64,000 nucleotides of DNA. It comes from Polyangiaceae bacterium. Its GTDB lineage: Bacteria > Myxococcota_A > Polyangia > Polyangiales > Polyangiaceae. Location of the stretch: contig JAICTZ010000035.1 in the NCBI GenBank assembly GCA_025936115.1, positions 1 to 64,000 of the forward strand. The letters are read 5' to 3'. A program made the position numbers and the translations under genes. Of this stretch, positions 9,305 through 17,944 are shown piece by piece. A model generated the notes under the pieces. That model was not told where the DNA came from and ran no database searches. It saw nothing but the letters and a program-made list of their open reading frames with translations. Within the stretch, counting starts at the first letter, position 1, and the number at the start of each line of letters is the position of its first letter.

Positions 9305-9321
9305 CACATAATATCTATGTG
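9305..9321. promoter_or_regulatory. AT-rich inverted repeat upstream of the TauE/SafE gene
   Basis: CACATA (9305-9310) and TATGTG (9316-9321) form a 6-bp inverted repeat with a 5-base spacer, 14 bases before the exporter's start codon at 9291. It sits in the only markedly AT-rich stretch nearby (about 9301-9375) and includes a TATTAT-like -10 element on the minus strand. An operator for a dimeric repressor is plausible; no regulator is encoded next to it. Confidence 0.4.
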
Positions 9322-9404
9322 TTTAGTAGGCTTTTTGCCACGCGAAATCGTCAATGATTTTAGTTGCTTAGGTAAATCGCTCCAGCGCCGCGGGCTGCTG
9401 TCGC

Positions 9405-10775
9405 TCAGATTTCGGCAGGTGGCAAGAGGCTCGTCCGCGAGATCTCCGCTTCCTCGCGACGGGTTTCGCCCGCTCGATCGAGCGCGAGCTTGAAGAGCAC
9501 GGGACCTATCATCTCGTTGATGGCGACCGCTGCGATCGCCAGCGCTCGAAATCCCTCGCCCACGGCGGGGAACGCGTTCCCGATCGTAATGGACAGTCCG
9601 AGCGCGAGACCGGCCTGCGACACGAGCGACGACCAACTCCAGCGTCGTGTGATCGCGTCGTCGTCGGCGAGGTGGCTGCTCAGACGCGCCGCCGCGTAGG
9701 TAGCGAGTCCGCGCAGGACACAGAGCGTGAGCGCGATCTGCCAAAACTTCTGCAAGAGCGGCACGTTCAGGTGCGCGCCCGCGTTCGCGAAGAAGACGAC
9801 GAATACGATGCCGCCCGTTTGCTCGATGGCGTGCAAGAGCTTCGGTCCCTGTGCCGTCAGGTTCTGCACCACGAACCCTGCCACCATGAAGGCGAGCGTG
9901 GCGTCCACCTTCACGTAACGCAGGAAATCGCTCAGCACGAAACCAATCGCGAGCAGCACGAGCAGGAGACCGCGGCCGACGAGCTTGAGGTAGGCGGCGA
10001 GCGCGAGCCCGAGCGTCGTGCCGAACGCGATGCTGCCGAGCAATTCGTGACCGAGGTCCTGCACGTCGTGCAGGGAAAAACCGCCCGAGCCGTTGATGAG
10101 CGGGCGCGCGAGCATCATGACCGCCGCCACGAGCACGACGACGACGATGTCGGAGGACATGATGAAGGCGAGCGCGAAGGTCGCGACCGGACCTTTGGCA
10201 CGGGTCTGCGAGAGGATGCCCATGCAGGCCGAGGGACTACGCGTGATGCTGAGCACGCCCCACAAGAGCGCGACGCCGAGCATCGGCCCCGTCGCCAAGT
10301 TCGAGAAAGACGGCACGAAACGCCCGAGCACGAACATCGCAAGCGTCATCACCACGCCCACGATCAGGCTTTGAACCACCATCGCGTAGGTCAGGCTTTT
10401 GGCGACTTGGCGTAGCGTGCTGAGCTTGAGTTCCACGCCGCCGGCGAGGGCGATCAGCGCGAGCGCCAGCGTGTTGACCGGTGACAGCTGGTTTACCGTG
10501 TGATGATCGACGAGCTTGAAGACGTCGGGGCCTCCGATGATGCCGGCGAGCAAGTAGCCCGAGAGGTGAGGCAGACCGATGGTCTCGAGCAGCTCGCTCA
10601 TGAGCGTGCCCGCGAGCAACAGAAAGCCGACGCCCGCGACGGCCCCGAGCTCGCCCTCGAGCTCGGGCGTGAGGCGCGTCGCGACGTAGAGCATGCCGAA
10701 GGTGACGCCGAGCGCGAGCGCCTGCACGGCGCGTGTCCCGAGGCCCTTCGAGCCGCTGGCACCGTGGCCGCTCAT
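9405..10775 (-). CDS. Kef/CPA2-type cation:proton antiporter (operon gene 3)
   Basis: A 456-residue membrane protein with about 12 hydrophobic segments and family motifs of monovalent cation:proton antiporters, including LPHLSGYLLAGIIGGPDVFK near residue 70 and a GVLSITRSPSA segment in the middle. No C-terminal TrkA-N domain follows; only a short charged tail is present. Its ATG overlaps the stop codon of the preceding antiporter gene by 4 bp, so the two are probably translationally coupled and may form a heteromer. Substrate ion (K+ or Na+) not determinable. Confidence 0.83.
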   Translation of the reverse strand: MSGHGASGSKGLGTRAVQALALGVTFGMLYVATRLTPELEGELGAVAGVGFLLLAGTLMSELLETIGLPHLSGYLLAGIIGGPDVFKLVDHHTVNQLSPVNTLALALIALAGGVELKLSTLRQVAKSLTYAMVVQSLIVGVVMTLAMFVLGRFVPSFSNLATGPMLGVALLWGVLSITRSPSACMGILSQTRAKGPVATFALAFIMSSDIVVVVLVAAVMMLARPLINGSGGFSLHDVQDLGHELLGSIAFGTTLGLALAAYLKLVGRGLLLVLLAIGFVLSDFLRYVKVDATLAFMVAGFVVQNLTAQGPKLLHAIEQTGGIVFVVFFANAGAHLNVPLLQKFWQIALTLCVLRGLATYAAARLSSHLADDDAITRRWSWSSLVSQAGLALGLSITIGNAFPAVGEGFRALAIAAVAINEMIGPVLFKLALDRAGETRREEAEISRTSLLPPAEI

Positions 10776-12067
10776 GGTCCCTCCGGAAAGTCCGAGCGGC
10801 GCTGAGGATCGGGGTAATCCGAAGCGCGCAGTGCCGAGCTCGGCAGTGAGAGCGGCTCCATCTCGTTCTCGGCTTGGACGGCGTGCGTCTCACCGGCGCG
10901 CTCGAGCGCATGGCGGAGCTCGGCCGGGCCGATGAGCTCGCCGAGCAGCACCCCCGCGGCTGCGAGGAGCAACACCGCGCTGCTCGCGGGACCCGGCAGA
11001 CGCACGGTCAGCGTGTAGGCGAGCGCGAGTGAAATCGCGCCGGTCGACGCCATGCCGAGACCGATGCGTGGTCCGGCCGGCCGCGCCGCGGGCACGAGCG
11101 CGACGAGCAAGAGTCCGCGCACGACCTCCGCGAGCAGGCGCGCCGCAAGCGCGACGGCGACGAGCGCCCAGATGTGCGGCAGCGCGTCGAAATCGACGCA
11201 AGCGCCTGCGACGAGCGCGACCGGCAAGAGCACCGGTTTCTCGGTGCCCTGCACCATGAACTTGATCTCGAGCCGGTGGCGCGAAACGAGCGACAGCGTG
11301 AGCCCCATGACGAACAGCGTCGCCACGGCAGCGAGGCCAAGTCGCATCGCGACGCCGGCGGCGAGCAGCGACGTACCGAGCAAGATACCCCAGCTCTCGT
11401 CGCGCCGAAACTCACGGCCGAGCAGCACGGCCGCCACGAGCCCCATCACCGTGCCGATGCCCGCGCCCGCGCCGACTCGCCAGCCCGCCGCGAAGGCGCC
11501 GAGCGGCGAGTCGGGCACGAAGGCGAAGAGCGCCCCCAAGCCGAGCACGGGCACGAGCGCGCTCGCCCGCGCCATGTCGGCGAGCCAGTCGCTGAGCTTG
11601 CCCTGCGCGCCGTGACGCTCCGCCACCCAGCGCACGGTGTGCCGCGTGGTCTCACAGCCGACGAACCCAGACGCGAGTGCGAGCGCAAGGCGCGGAAAAC
11701 CGGAGAGCACGCCGAGCGCGTGCAACGCAAAAAATAGCGCCGCCGCGACACCCGCGCCGACGAGCGTCGCGGTGACGATGCCGGTCACGGCGCGCGTCAC
11801 GTGCACGCGCCGCCGCCCCACGATGAGATAGCCGAGCCCGATCACGAAGGCGAGCCACGCCGCCGCGCACACGAACACCGGCGCGAAGGCGTGCACGGTC
11901 GAGCGCGGCAAGATGCCGAGCCCGTGCGGCCCCACGCCGACCCCGAGCACGAGGTACTCGGCACCCGACGGCAAGCCGAAGCCGCGGATCGTGCGCCCGC
12001 CCACGAGCATGCTGCTCACGAACGCAACCACGAGCAGGCCGAGCAAGAGCGTGACGCCGCCGCTCAC
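10772..12067 (-). CDS. second CPA2-like cation:proton antiporter (operon gene 2)
   Basis: A 431-residue polytopic protein with about 11-12 hydrophobic segments. Its start (GLPSGAEYLVLGVGVGPHGLG) matches the first transmembrane motif of the Na+/H+ exchanger superfamily, and GMASTGAISLALAYTL matches the last. It is more divergent than the antiporter downstream, and its charged cytoplasmic tail of about 40 residues is unlike known regulatory domains. It overlaps by 4 bp both upstream (mechanosensitive channel gene) and downstream (second antiporter). Confidence 0.75.
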   Translation of the reverse strand: MSGGVTLLLGLLVVAFVSSMLVGGRTIRGFGLPSGAEYLVLGVGVGPHGLGILPRSTVHAFAPVFVCAAAWLAFVIGLGYLIVGRRRVHVTRAVTGIVTATLVGAGVAAALFFALHALGVLSGFPRLALALASGFVGCETTRHTVRWVAERHGAQGKLSDWLADMARASALVPVLGLGALFAFVPDSPLGAFAAGWRVGAGAGIGTVMGLVAAVLLGREFRRDESWGILLGTSLLAAGVAMRLGLAAVATLFVMGLTLSLVSRHRLEIKFMVQGTEKPVLLPVALVAGACVDFDALPHIWALVAVALAARLLAEVVRGLLLVALVPAARPAGPRIGLGMASTGAISLALAYTLTVRLPGPASSAVLLLAAAGVLLGELIGPAELRHALERAGETHAVQAENEMEPLSLPSSALRASDYPDPQRRSDFPEGP

Positions 12068-13908
12068 GAGGCACCCGAGCCCAGCCGCCCGAGCGGCACT
12101 TGCGCCGCCGCGAGCGCGTCGAGCAGCGCGAGCTGGAGCTCGGAGCGAGCGTTGCGCTGCTCGGAGGCGAAGCTGACGCGAAACAGCGTGCGATCGACGT
12201 CGGCGTTCATGATTTCCACGCGTGCGTCGTCGGCGAAGCGCGCGGCCGTACGCAGCAAGACGTTCTGCACGTCGGCGTGCGCGGCGTGCGCCGAGACGGC
12301 AATCTCGAGCTCGAAGCGCGGGCGCAGCCCGATCACGCGCGTCGGGTGGCGCAGCGAGTAGAGGTGCGGGATGCGTACTTCGGCGCGCTCGGCGTCTTCG
12401 AGCCGTAAATCGAGCAATCCGATGCTCGAGATGCGGCCGCCGAAGCCGCCGATCTCGACGTGCTGGCCCGGGCGGAGTCGCCGTCCGAAGAGCGTGATCG
12501 CGCCCAGCAAGCCGCTCGCGAGCACGGGCGTCGCGGCGAGTCCGAGCGCGACGACCACGACGACGCCCGTGCGCGCGAGCGCGCTCTCGGGGTTACCCGT
12601 GACGAGCGGCGCGAGAAACACGAGCGCGGCGAGCACGACGCCGAGCCTGAGGAGCGCGCTCGTCGGCGCGGCGAGCTCGGGCGTGACCCAGCTCACGACG
12701 TTTTCACGCCGCTCGATGCTGTCGAAGAAGAGCCCGAGAAAGCGCACCAGCACGAACACGGCGAAGCCGGCGATGACGAGTACGGCGAGCACCGGCAGGC
12801 CCGTCGCGATGCGCGTCGTGAGCTGCGACAGCGGCGTGACGATGAGTCCGGTGAGCTTTTCGGTGTAGCCGCTCGTCGCGTCGAAGAGCGAGAGCACGAA
12901 CACGAGCCAGGCGTAAAACACGCCGACTTGCGCGAGCCGGTGCCCGACGCTGAGACCGACGAGCGCCGTGCTGCGCACCGTGCCCGGGCTCACGACTTCG
13001 ATGCGCCGCACCCGCACGGCGAGCACCTCTTCGGCGTGCGCGTCGATCCAGGCGCGCGCTCGCTCGGCGAACTCGCCGATCTTCTGCATCAAGTAGAAGG
13101 CGATGAGGCCCAGGAAGACGACGAGCGAAATCGAGAAAACCGTCTTCGAGAGCGCGGCTTGGCGATGCTCGCGCTCGATGGCGCTCTGGAGCGCGGCGAC
13201 GACGCTCGCGGCGTGCAAGTCGACCGAGCTCGCCCCCGAGGCCTGCGCGTCCTCGGGCGCGAGCTCGATGAGCGGCGTCTGCCCGGCGAGCACGACGGCG
13301 CGCTCGCCGTGACGTTCGTAGCGCACGTCGGGGCCATGGACGTGTTCGAGGACGGCGGCGAGGGCGGCGGTCACGGCCTGGGCCCGCTGCTCGGCGGTCT
13401 TGCCGGCACGCGCGACGCGGATCGTGAAGACCTCGTCGTCACCGAGTTTGACGTGGCCGACCGCGGTCACGGGAGCCGAGCCGGACGGCGCGGGCGGAGC
13501 GTGCTGCTCCGGGGGAGCGACCGGGACCGGTAGCGCGGACGTTGCGGCGCCTGACGAGGCGCTCGGCGGGGGCGGCGCGGGCGCGGACGTTGGCACCGGA
13601 GGCGCGCTCGCCGTGCTCGGTGGAGCGCTGGCGACGGGTTCGACCGCCGACGGCGCGGCGGAGGCGACATCGGCGGCAGCCGAACTCGACGTGACGGCTG
13701 GACTCGACGGGACGGCGGACGGCGCCGAAACGGCGTGCGCGCTGCCCACGGCTGCCGCACCCGCTGCCGGATGCACGAGCGCGGGTGACGGCGCGTGCGG
13801 AGCGCTCTCGCTCGGCGGGGGAGCCGCTTCCTGTGCCTGCGCGACCCCCGCGAGCAAGAGCGCCACTGCAGCGGCGCGCACACGAAACCCTAGGAGCGGA
13901 AGCCTCAC
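12064..13908 (-). CDS. MscS-family mechanosensitive ion channel (operon gene 1)
   Basis: A 614-residue protein. It has a signal peptide (ending near LLAGVAQAQE), a Pro/Ala/Ser-rich extracytoplasmic stretch to about residue 150, a small folded periplasmic region, and then several membrane segments from about residue 255. The pore helix region is followed by an MscS beta-domain at about residues 500-545 (GQHVEIGGFGGRISSIGLLD). MscS channels open under membrane tension and release small solutes during osmotic downshock. It is first in a three-gene operon with two antiporters, suggesting coordinated ion and osmotic control. The long Pro-rich linker is unusual for small MscS proteins. Confidence 0.83.
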   Translation of the reverse strand: MRLPLLGFRVRAAAVALLLAGVAQAQEAAPPPSESAPHAPSPALVHPAAGAAAVGSAHAVSAPSAVPSSPAVTSSSAAADVASAAPSAVEPVASAPPSTASAPPVPTSAPAPPPPSASSGAATSALPVPVAPPEQHAPPAPSGSAPVTAVGHVKLGDDEVFTIRVARAGKTAEQRAQAVTAALAAVLEHVHGPDVRYERHGERAVVLAGQTPLIELAPEDAQASGASSVDLHAASVVAALQSAIEREHRQAALSKTVFSISLVVFLGLIAFYLMQKIGEFAERARAWIDAHAEEVLAVRVRRIEVVSPGTVRSTALVGLSVGHRLAQVGVFYAWLVFVLSLFDATSGYTEKLTGLIVTPLSQLTTRIATGLPVLAVLVIAGFAVFVLVRFLGLFFDSIERRENVVSWVTPELAAPTSALLRLGVVLAALVFLAPLVTGNPESALARTGVVVVVALGLAATPVLASGLLGAITLFGRRLRPGQHVEIGGFGGRISSIGLLDLRLEDAERAEVRIPHLYSLRHPTRVIGLRPRFELEIAVSAHAAHADVQNVLLRTAARFADDARVEIMNADVDRTLFRVSFASEQRNARSELQLALLDALAAAQVPLGRLGSGAS

Positions 13909-13970
13909 GCGAACTACTTGTACTCGGGAAATCGTCCGCGCAAAATTGGGGAAGGCGAGCGCGTGCGAGT

Positions 13971-15197
13971 TCAGCGCGCCGGATCGATGCGGAGCACACG
14001 ACGACCCACGGCGTCGGCAAAGTAGGCGCGACCGTCCGGCCCGATCGTCATGCCGCCGAGCGAGCCGGGCGGCAGCCCGGTGGGCAGCGAGGCGAGCGTG
14101 TGCCCCGACGTGTCGTAGGCGGCGATGCGGCCCGTGAGCGCGTCGGTCACGAAAACTACTCCCCCGTACAAGGTGAGTCCGCTCGGCACACGGAGCCGGC
14201 CCGCCTTCACGACGTCGCGGAGCTCGGCCCCGTCTACGGCGTAGTGGGTCGGAATGGGGTCGTACGCGGTCACGCCAGCGCCGGGCTTACCCGTCGTCGT
14301 GTCGAGCGCGACGATGCGCCCATGTCCGGAGTCGGCCGCGTAGAGCAGCTTCGATTCGGGATCGAACGCGAGGTGGCTCGGCACCTCGGGCATGCGCAGG
14401 AGTTCGCCCGTGACGTAGCGTTCGAGCTCGCCGTCCGAGTGATCGTCGCCGCCTGGCTCGTGCGGCTCGTGGAAGTCGTAGCGGTCGAGGGAACCCACGT
14501 CACCGTTGAACGTCCAGTAGACGTTGTCCCGCTCGTGCGCGATGCCCATGCAGTACGGCGACTCGTGCAGCATGTCGATGTGCGTGCTGCCGGTCGGCGA
14601 GTCAGCCGGCGGCCGCGCGCCGAAGATCGCTGGCTCGGCGGACCAGAGTACCGGGCCGTTGTAGGGGACGTCGACGTCCTCGTAGTTGCTCGTGCGCGCT
14701 TCGCCACAAGTCGCGAACGTGTCGTCGGCGTTGAAGGCAATCGAGCTCGGACGACGCATGAAATGCCAGGCGTTCGCGTCTTGTTTGAGCTCGACGCTGG
14801 GCGCCGCTTCGGGAGCCGAGGTCGCGCCGTGGACGATGGCGACGCGCCCGAGCAGCCAGGGACAGCCGGTCGTGTCGTCCTGATTGCACGTGTAACCGGT
14901 CAGGGGCTGGCGCAACGTGATCCAGAGCTCGTCCTCCGCGGCGGGATTGAAGGCGAGCGCCGTCGGATAAAAGGGCAGCACGGCGTCCGCGGTCGTGGCA
15001 TCGAAGATCAACGTGAACGTCGGCGGCACGGAACCGCCGGCCCCGAGCAGCGCCGCGACCTCGCGCGCCGGGGCGGAGGGCTCGCCCGGCGGCTCGTCCG
15101 TCGCGGCCGGCGACTCCGCGTCACTGCCGCAAGCGACGGCGAGCGCGCCGGCGAAGAGCACGAAGCGGAACGCGAGCGCCACGCCAAGATCTCCCAC
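13971..15197 (-). CDS. lipoprotein with NHL/beta-propeller-like repeats
   Basis: A 408-residue predicted lipoprotein: a hydrophobic N-terminus (FRFVLFAGALAVAC) with a lipobox Cys near residue 23. The body is built of repeated units such as KLLYAADSGHGRIVALD, VVFVTDALTGRIAAYD and RAYFADAVGRRVLRID, each typical of a blade in NHL or SMP-30-like six-bladed propellers. Several Cys residues in the N-terminal half could form disulfides. It is transcribed divergently from serB. The ligand or enzymatic role is unknown. Confidence 0.7.
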   Translation of the reverse strand: MGDLGVALAFRFVLFAGALAVACGSDAESPAATDEPPGEPSAPAREVAALLGAGGSVPPTFTLIFDATTADAVLPFYPTALAFNPAAEDELWITLRQPLTGYTCNQDDTTGCPWLLGRVAIVHGATSAPEAAPSVELKQDANAWHFMRRPSSIAFNADDTFATCGEARTSNYEDVDVPYNGPVLWSAEPAIFGARPPADSPTGSTHIDMLHESPYCMGIAHERDNVYWTFNGDVGSLDRYDFHEPHEPGGDDHSDGELERYVTGELLRMPEVPSHLAFDPESKLLYAADSGHGRIVALDTTTGKPGAGVTAYDPIPTHYAVDGAELRDVVKAGRLRVPSGLTLYGGVVFVTDALTGRIAAYDTSGHTLASLPTGLPPGSLGGMTIGPDGRAYFADAVGRRVLRIDPAR

Positions 15198-15311
15198 GCC
15201 GGCGCGCGCGCCTCAACCCGAAACACGAGACAAACCCCCGGCGAGCCGCGCATGCTCTTTCATCGTCAAAGTCGAGACGAACAGGCAAAGAATGCTAAAT
15301 AGGCCGCGCCC

Positions 15312-16571
15312 ATGACGCAGCACGACTTCCCCGATCGCATCGTCCTCCACATCGCCGGCACGGACCGGCCCGGTGTCACGGCACGCCTCACCGAAATCAT
15401 CGCGGAGGAGAACGCCGACCTCGTGGATATCGGCCAGTCGGTGCTGCACGGCTACCTGATGCTTTCGGCCATCGTCGACATCCCGACCACCTCGAACGCG
15501 TTCCGGAAAATTCTGTTCGCGGTAGCAGACCTCGGGCTCAGGCTCGAAGTCAGCGCGTACCGCACCGAACACGCCGTGCGCTCACACGCGGCCGCGGCCC
15601 TCGCCGTGACGGTGCTCGGGCCGCTCGCCGACGGCAGCGCGACGGCGCACATCACGCGCTTCATGGCCGAGCGCGACATGAACATCCGCGAAATCCGCTC
15701 GCTCAGCGACAGCGAGCTCAACGGGCTCGAGCTCATCGTCGATCTCAAACCCGGGAGCGAACCCGACCTGAACGAGCTCATGGATCTACGCGGCAAGCTG
15801 CTCCAGCTCGGCACCGAGATCGGCGTGGACCTCGCCGTCCAGCGCGACGACATCTTCCGGCGCGACAAGCGGCTCGTGTGCATGGACGTCGACTCGACCT
15901 TCGTGAAGGGGGAGCTCATCGACGAGCTCGCCTCGCTCGTCGGTGCCAAGGAAAAGGTCGCCCAGATCACCGCCCGCGCCATGCGCGGCGAGCTCGACTT
16001 CAAACAGGCGCTCACCGAGCGCGTCAAATTGCTCGAAGGTCTCCCGTTCGAGCAGGCCAAGAGCCTCGCCGATCGTTCCGAGCTCACGCCGGGCGCGGAT
16101 CGCTTCGTGCGCTTACTCCAGGGTCTCGGCTACCGCATCGGGCTCGTGAGCGGCGGCTTCACCTTCTTCGTCGACGACTTGAAGGCGCGCTTCGGGCTCG
16201 ACTTCGCCGTATCGAACGAGCTCGAAATCGCCGACGGCAAACTCACGGGCCGCGTGCGCGGCTCGATCGTCGACGGTGAGCGCAAGAGCCAGGTTCTGCG
16301 TGACATGGCGCAGGCGTATCGCTTGCGGCTCGGTCAAACGATCGCGATCGGCGACGGAGCGAACGACATTCTCATGCTGCAGAGCGCGGGCCTCGGCATC
16401 GCCTTCCGCGCCAAACCGAAGCTCCAGGCCGTCGCCGACATGAGCCTGAACCACCACGAGCGGCTCGACACGCTGCTCTACCTCATGGGCTACAACGCGC
16501 GCGACTTGCGCGAAGCCGAAACCGTCGCCGGCTGGTCGGCAACACCGCCCAAGGTGGGCGCCCGGCTCTGA
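15312..16571 (+). CDS. serB: phosphoserine phosphatase with N-terminal ACT domains
   Basis: A 419-residue protein of the SerB kind. Residues ~8-175 hold two ACT-like domains (starting DRIVLHIAGTDRPGVTARL). The C-terminal HAD phosphatase contains motif I CMDVDST with the nucleophile Asp192 and acid/base Asp194, motif II VSGGFT, and motif III/IV GDGANDILML. It hydrolyses O-phosphoserine to serine in the last step of serine synthesis, in the cytoplasm; the ACT domains usually bind serine or another amino acid. It is divergent from the propeller lipoprotein, with 114 bp between them. No ribosome-binding site is obvious, but the first ACT strand begins directly after the chosen ATG. Confidence 0.93.
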   Translation: MTQHDFPDRIVLHIAGTDRPGVTARLTEIIAEENADLVDIGQSVLHGYLMLSAIVDIPTTSNAFRKILFAVADLGLRLEVSAYRTEHAVRSHAAAALAVTVLGPLADGSATAHITRFMAERDMNIREIRSLSDSELNGLELIVDLKPGSEPDLNELMDLRGKLLQLGTEIGVDLAVQRDDIFRRDKRLVCMDVDSTFVKGELIDELASLVGAKEKVAQITARAMRGELDFKQALTERVKLLEGLPFEQAKSLADRSELTPGADRFVRLLQGLGYRIGLVSGGFTFFVDDLKARFGLDFAVSNELEIADGKLTGRVRGSIVDGERKSQVLRDMAQAYRLRLGQTIAIGDGANDILMLQSAGLGIAFRAKPKLQAVADMSLNHHERLDTLLYLMGYNARDLREAETVAGWSATPPKVGARL

Positions 16572-16699
16572 GCCTTCCCGCTGGCGCCGCGGCTCTGATC
16601 GGCAAGCACGGTCGTGACCATTCCCGCAGTGCGCGAGCACCGCCCCTCGCGCCCCGTCGCTGACCCCAACACCTGCTCTGCCCCTGCCCTCTGCCTCTG

Positions 16700-17362
16700 C
16701 TACCGCTTACGCGCCAACAGCACCCCGTCGCCGATGGGCACGAGCGTAGCCGTGACGCGCGGATCGCTGCAGACCCGCTCGTTTAGCGCGCGAAGGCTCC
16801 GCGTCGACTCCGAGGTGTCGCTCGCCTTGGCGACGCGGCCGTCCCAGAGTGCGTTGTCGAACGCGAGCACGCCGCCCTGGCGCACGAGCTCGAGCCCGCG
16901 CTCGTAGTACGTGAGGCTCGACTCCTTGTCGGCATCGAAGAAGGCGAAATCGAAGCTCCCGCGCGCGCCGGACGCGAGGAGCGCGCCGAGCGTGTCCACG
17001 CCGTTCCCGAGCTTCAGCTCGATCTTCGACGCGACGCCCGCTTCCGCCCAGTAACGTCGCGCGACGCCGGTCCACTCGTCGCTGCGATCGCAGGCGACGA
17101 TGTGCCCGTCGGCGGGGAGCGCGAGGGCGACCGAGAGCGAGCTGTAGCCCGTGAACACGCCGACCTCGAGGTAACGCTGCACGCCCAAAAGCTCGGTCAT
17201 GAACGCGAGAAAGCGCCCTTGCTCGGGCGATATCTGCATGTTCGCTTCGGCAAGCTTCGCCGTCTCGTCGCGCAAGCGCCGGAGCACGGGCGGCTCATGC
17301 ACGGTCACGTCGAGCAGATAACGCCAGAGCTCGTCGCTCAAGCCGATCGAACGCGCTGACAC
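16700..17362 (-). CDS. class I SAM-dependent O-methyltransferase
   Basis: A 220-residue protein of the caffeoyl-CoA/catechol O-methyltransferase family. Visible family features are the N-terminal helix with ISPEQGRFLAFM, the SAM-binding motif RYLEVGVFTGYSSLSVA (about residues 62-78), the metal-binding segment FDFAFFDADKESSLTYYE and the DNALWDG motif. These enzymes use a divalent metal to methylate small catechol-like hydroxyls. It begins only 3 bp after yggX and is probably co-transcribed with it. Substrate unknown. Confidence 0.9.
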   Translation of the reverse strand: MSARSIGLSDELWRYLLDVTVHEPPVLRRLRDETAKLAEANMQISPEQGRFLAFMTELLGVQRYLEVGVFTGYSSLSVALALPADGHIVACDRSDEWTGVARRYWAEAGVASKIELKLGNGVDTLGALLASGARGSFDFAFFDADKESSLTYYERGLELVRQGGVLAFDNALWDGRVAKASDTSESTRSLRALNERVCSDPRVTATLVPIGDGVLLARKR

Positions 17363-17365
17363 GGC

Positions 17366-17635
17366 TCAGCTCTGCGGCACGAACTCGGCGGGGGCGCTCG
17401 AGCCGTCACCGAAAAAGAACTTTTCGCACTCCGTCATCCACAAGCGCTGGCCGCTCTCGCTCGTGAGATCCAGGCGATACTCGTTGATGAGCATCTTGGA
17501 GTGCTCGAGCCACTGCTTCCACGCTTCTTTCGAAACGTGGTCGTAAATGCGTTGGCCGAGCTCGCCCTTGAACGGAAGTTTCTCGAGACCCTCGGCTTGG
17601 TGCCCGAGCTTGATGCAATCGACCATATGCGCCAT
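17366..17635 (-). CDS. yggX: Fe(2+)-trafficking protein YggX
   Basis: An 89-residue protein that matches the YggX family along its full length: start MAHMVDCIKLGHQAEGLEKL with the conserved Cys7, then RIYDHVSKEAWKQWLEHSKM and a C-terminal EKFFFG. Family members protect Fe-S proteins from oxidative damage and take part in iron traffic in the cytoplasm. Length equals the usual ~90 residues. It is the first gene of a likely two-gene unit with the O-methyltransferase. Confidence 0.93.
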   Translation of the reverse strand: MAHMVDCIKLGHQAEGLEKLPFKGELGQRIYDHVSKEAWKQWLEHSKMLINEYRLDLTSESGQRLWMTECEKFFFGDGSSAPAEFVPQS

Positions 17636-17710
17636 CGGAAGTTGGGCGGAGCTTAGCCCAGACTCAGCCTAGAACCAGCGCCGTGCGAGCCGAATGGCTC
17701 GTGCGGCGTC

Positions 17711-17896
17711 TCACGCCGGGTTCGTCGGCTTTTTGGGCGGCGTTTCCTTCTTGTTGTCGGACTTGCCCTTGTTTTCGTCTTGCGAGCCCTTTTCGTCGCC
17801 GCAAAGCGGCGTGACGGCGGACGCGAACACAGGAGCCGCGACCGTGAGGCCAGCAGCAACGAGAACGAACCGGAACGAACGAAGGTGCGTCGTCAT
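17711..17896 (-). CDS. small secreted Lys-rich protein
   Basis: A 61-residue predicted exported peptide: a basic N-terminus, a hydrophobic core (FVLVAAGLTVAAPVFASA) with an AxA-type cleavage site near residue 27, and a charged, Lys/Asn/Pro-rich mature part with one Cys. No family is recognised and no ribosome-binding site is clear. The signal-peptide character and the gap between neighbouring genes support a real gene; coding status is moderately sure. Confidence 0.5.
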   Translation of the reverse strand: MTTHLRSFRFVLVAAGLTVAAPVFASAVTPLCGDEKGSQDENKGKSDNKKETPPKKPTNPA

Positions 17897-17944
17897 GGCA
17901 GTCGCAGTCTTGGGCCCATGAGCAGAACCGTCAAGCGCGCCCGC

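Noticed and set aside
12460..13533. 357-codon plus-strand frame opposite the MscS gene
   Set aside because: Highly charged (Arg/Asp/Glu/His) shadow sequence; the minus strand has clear MscS motifs.
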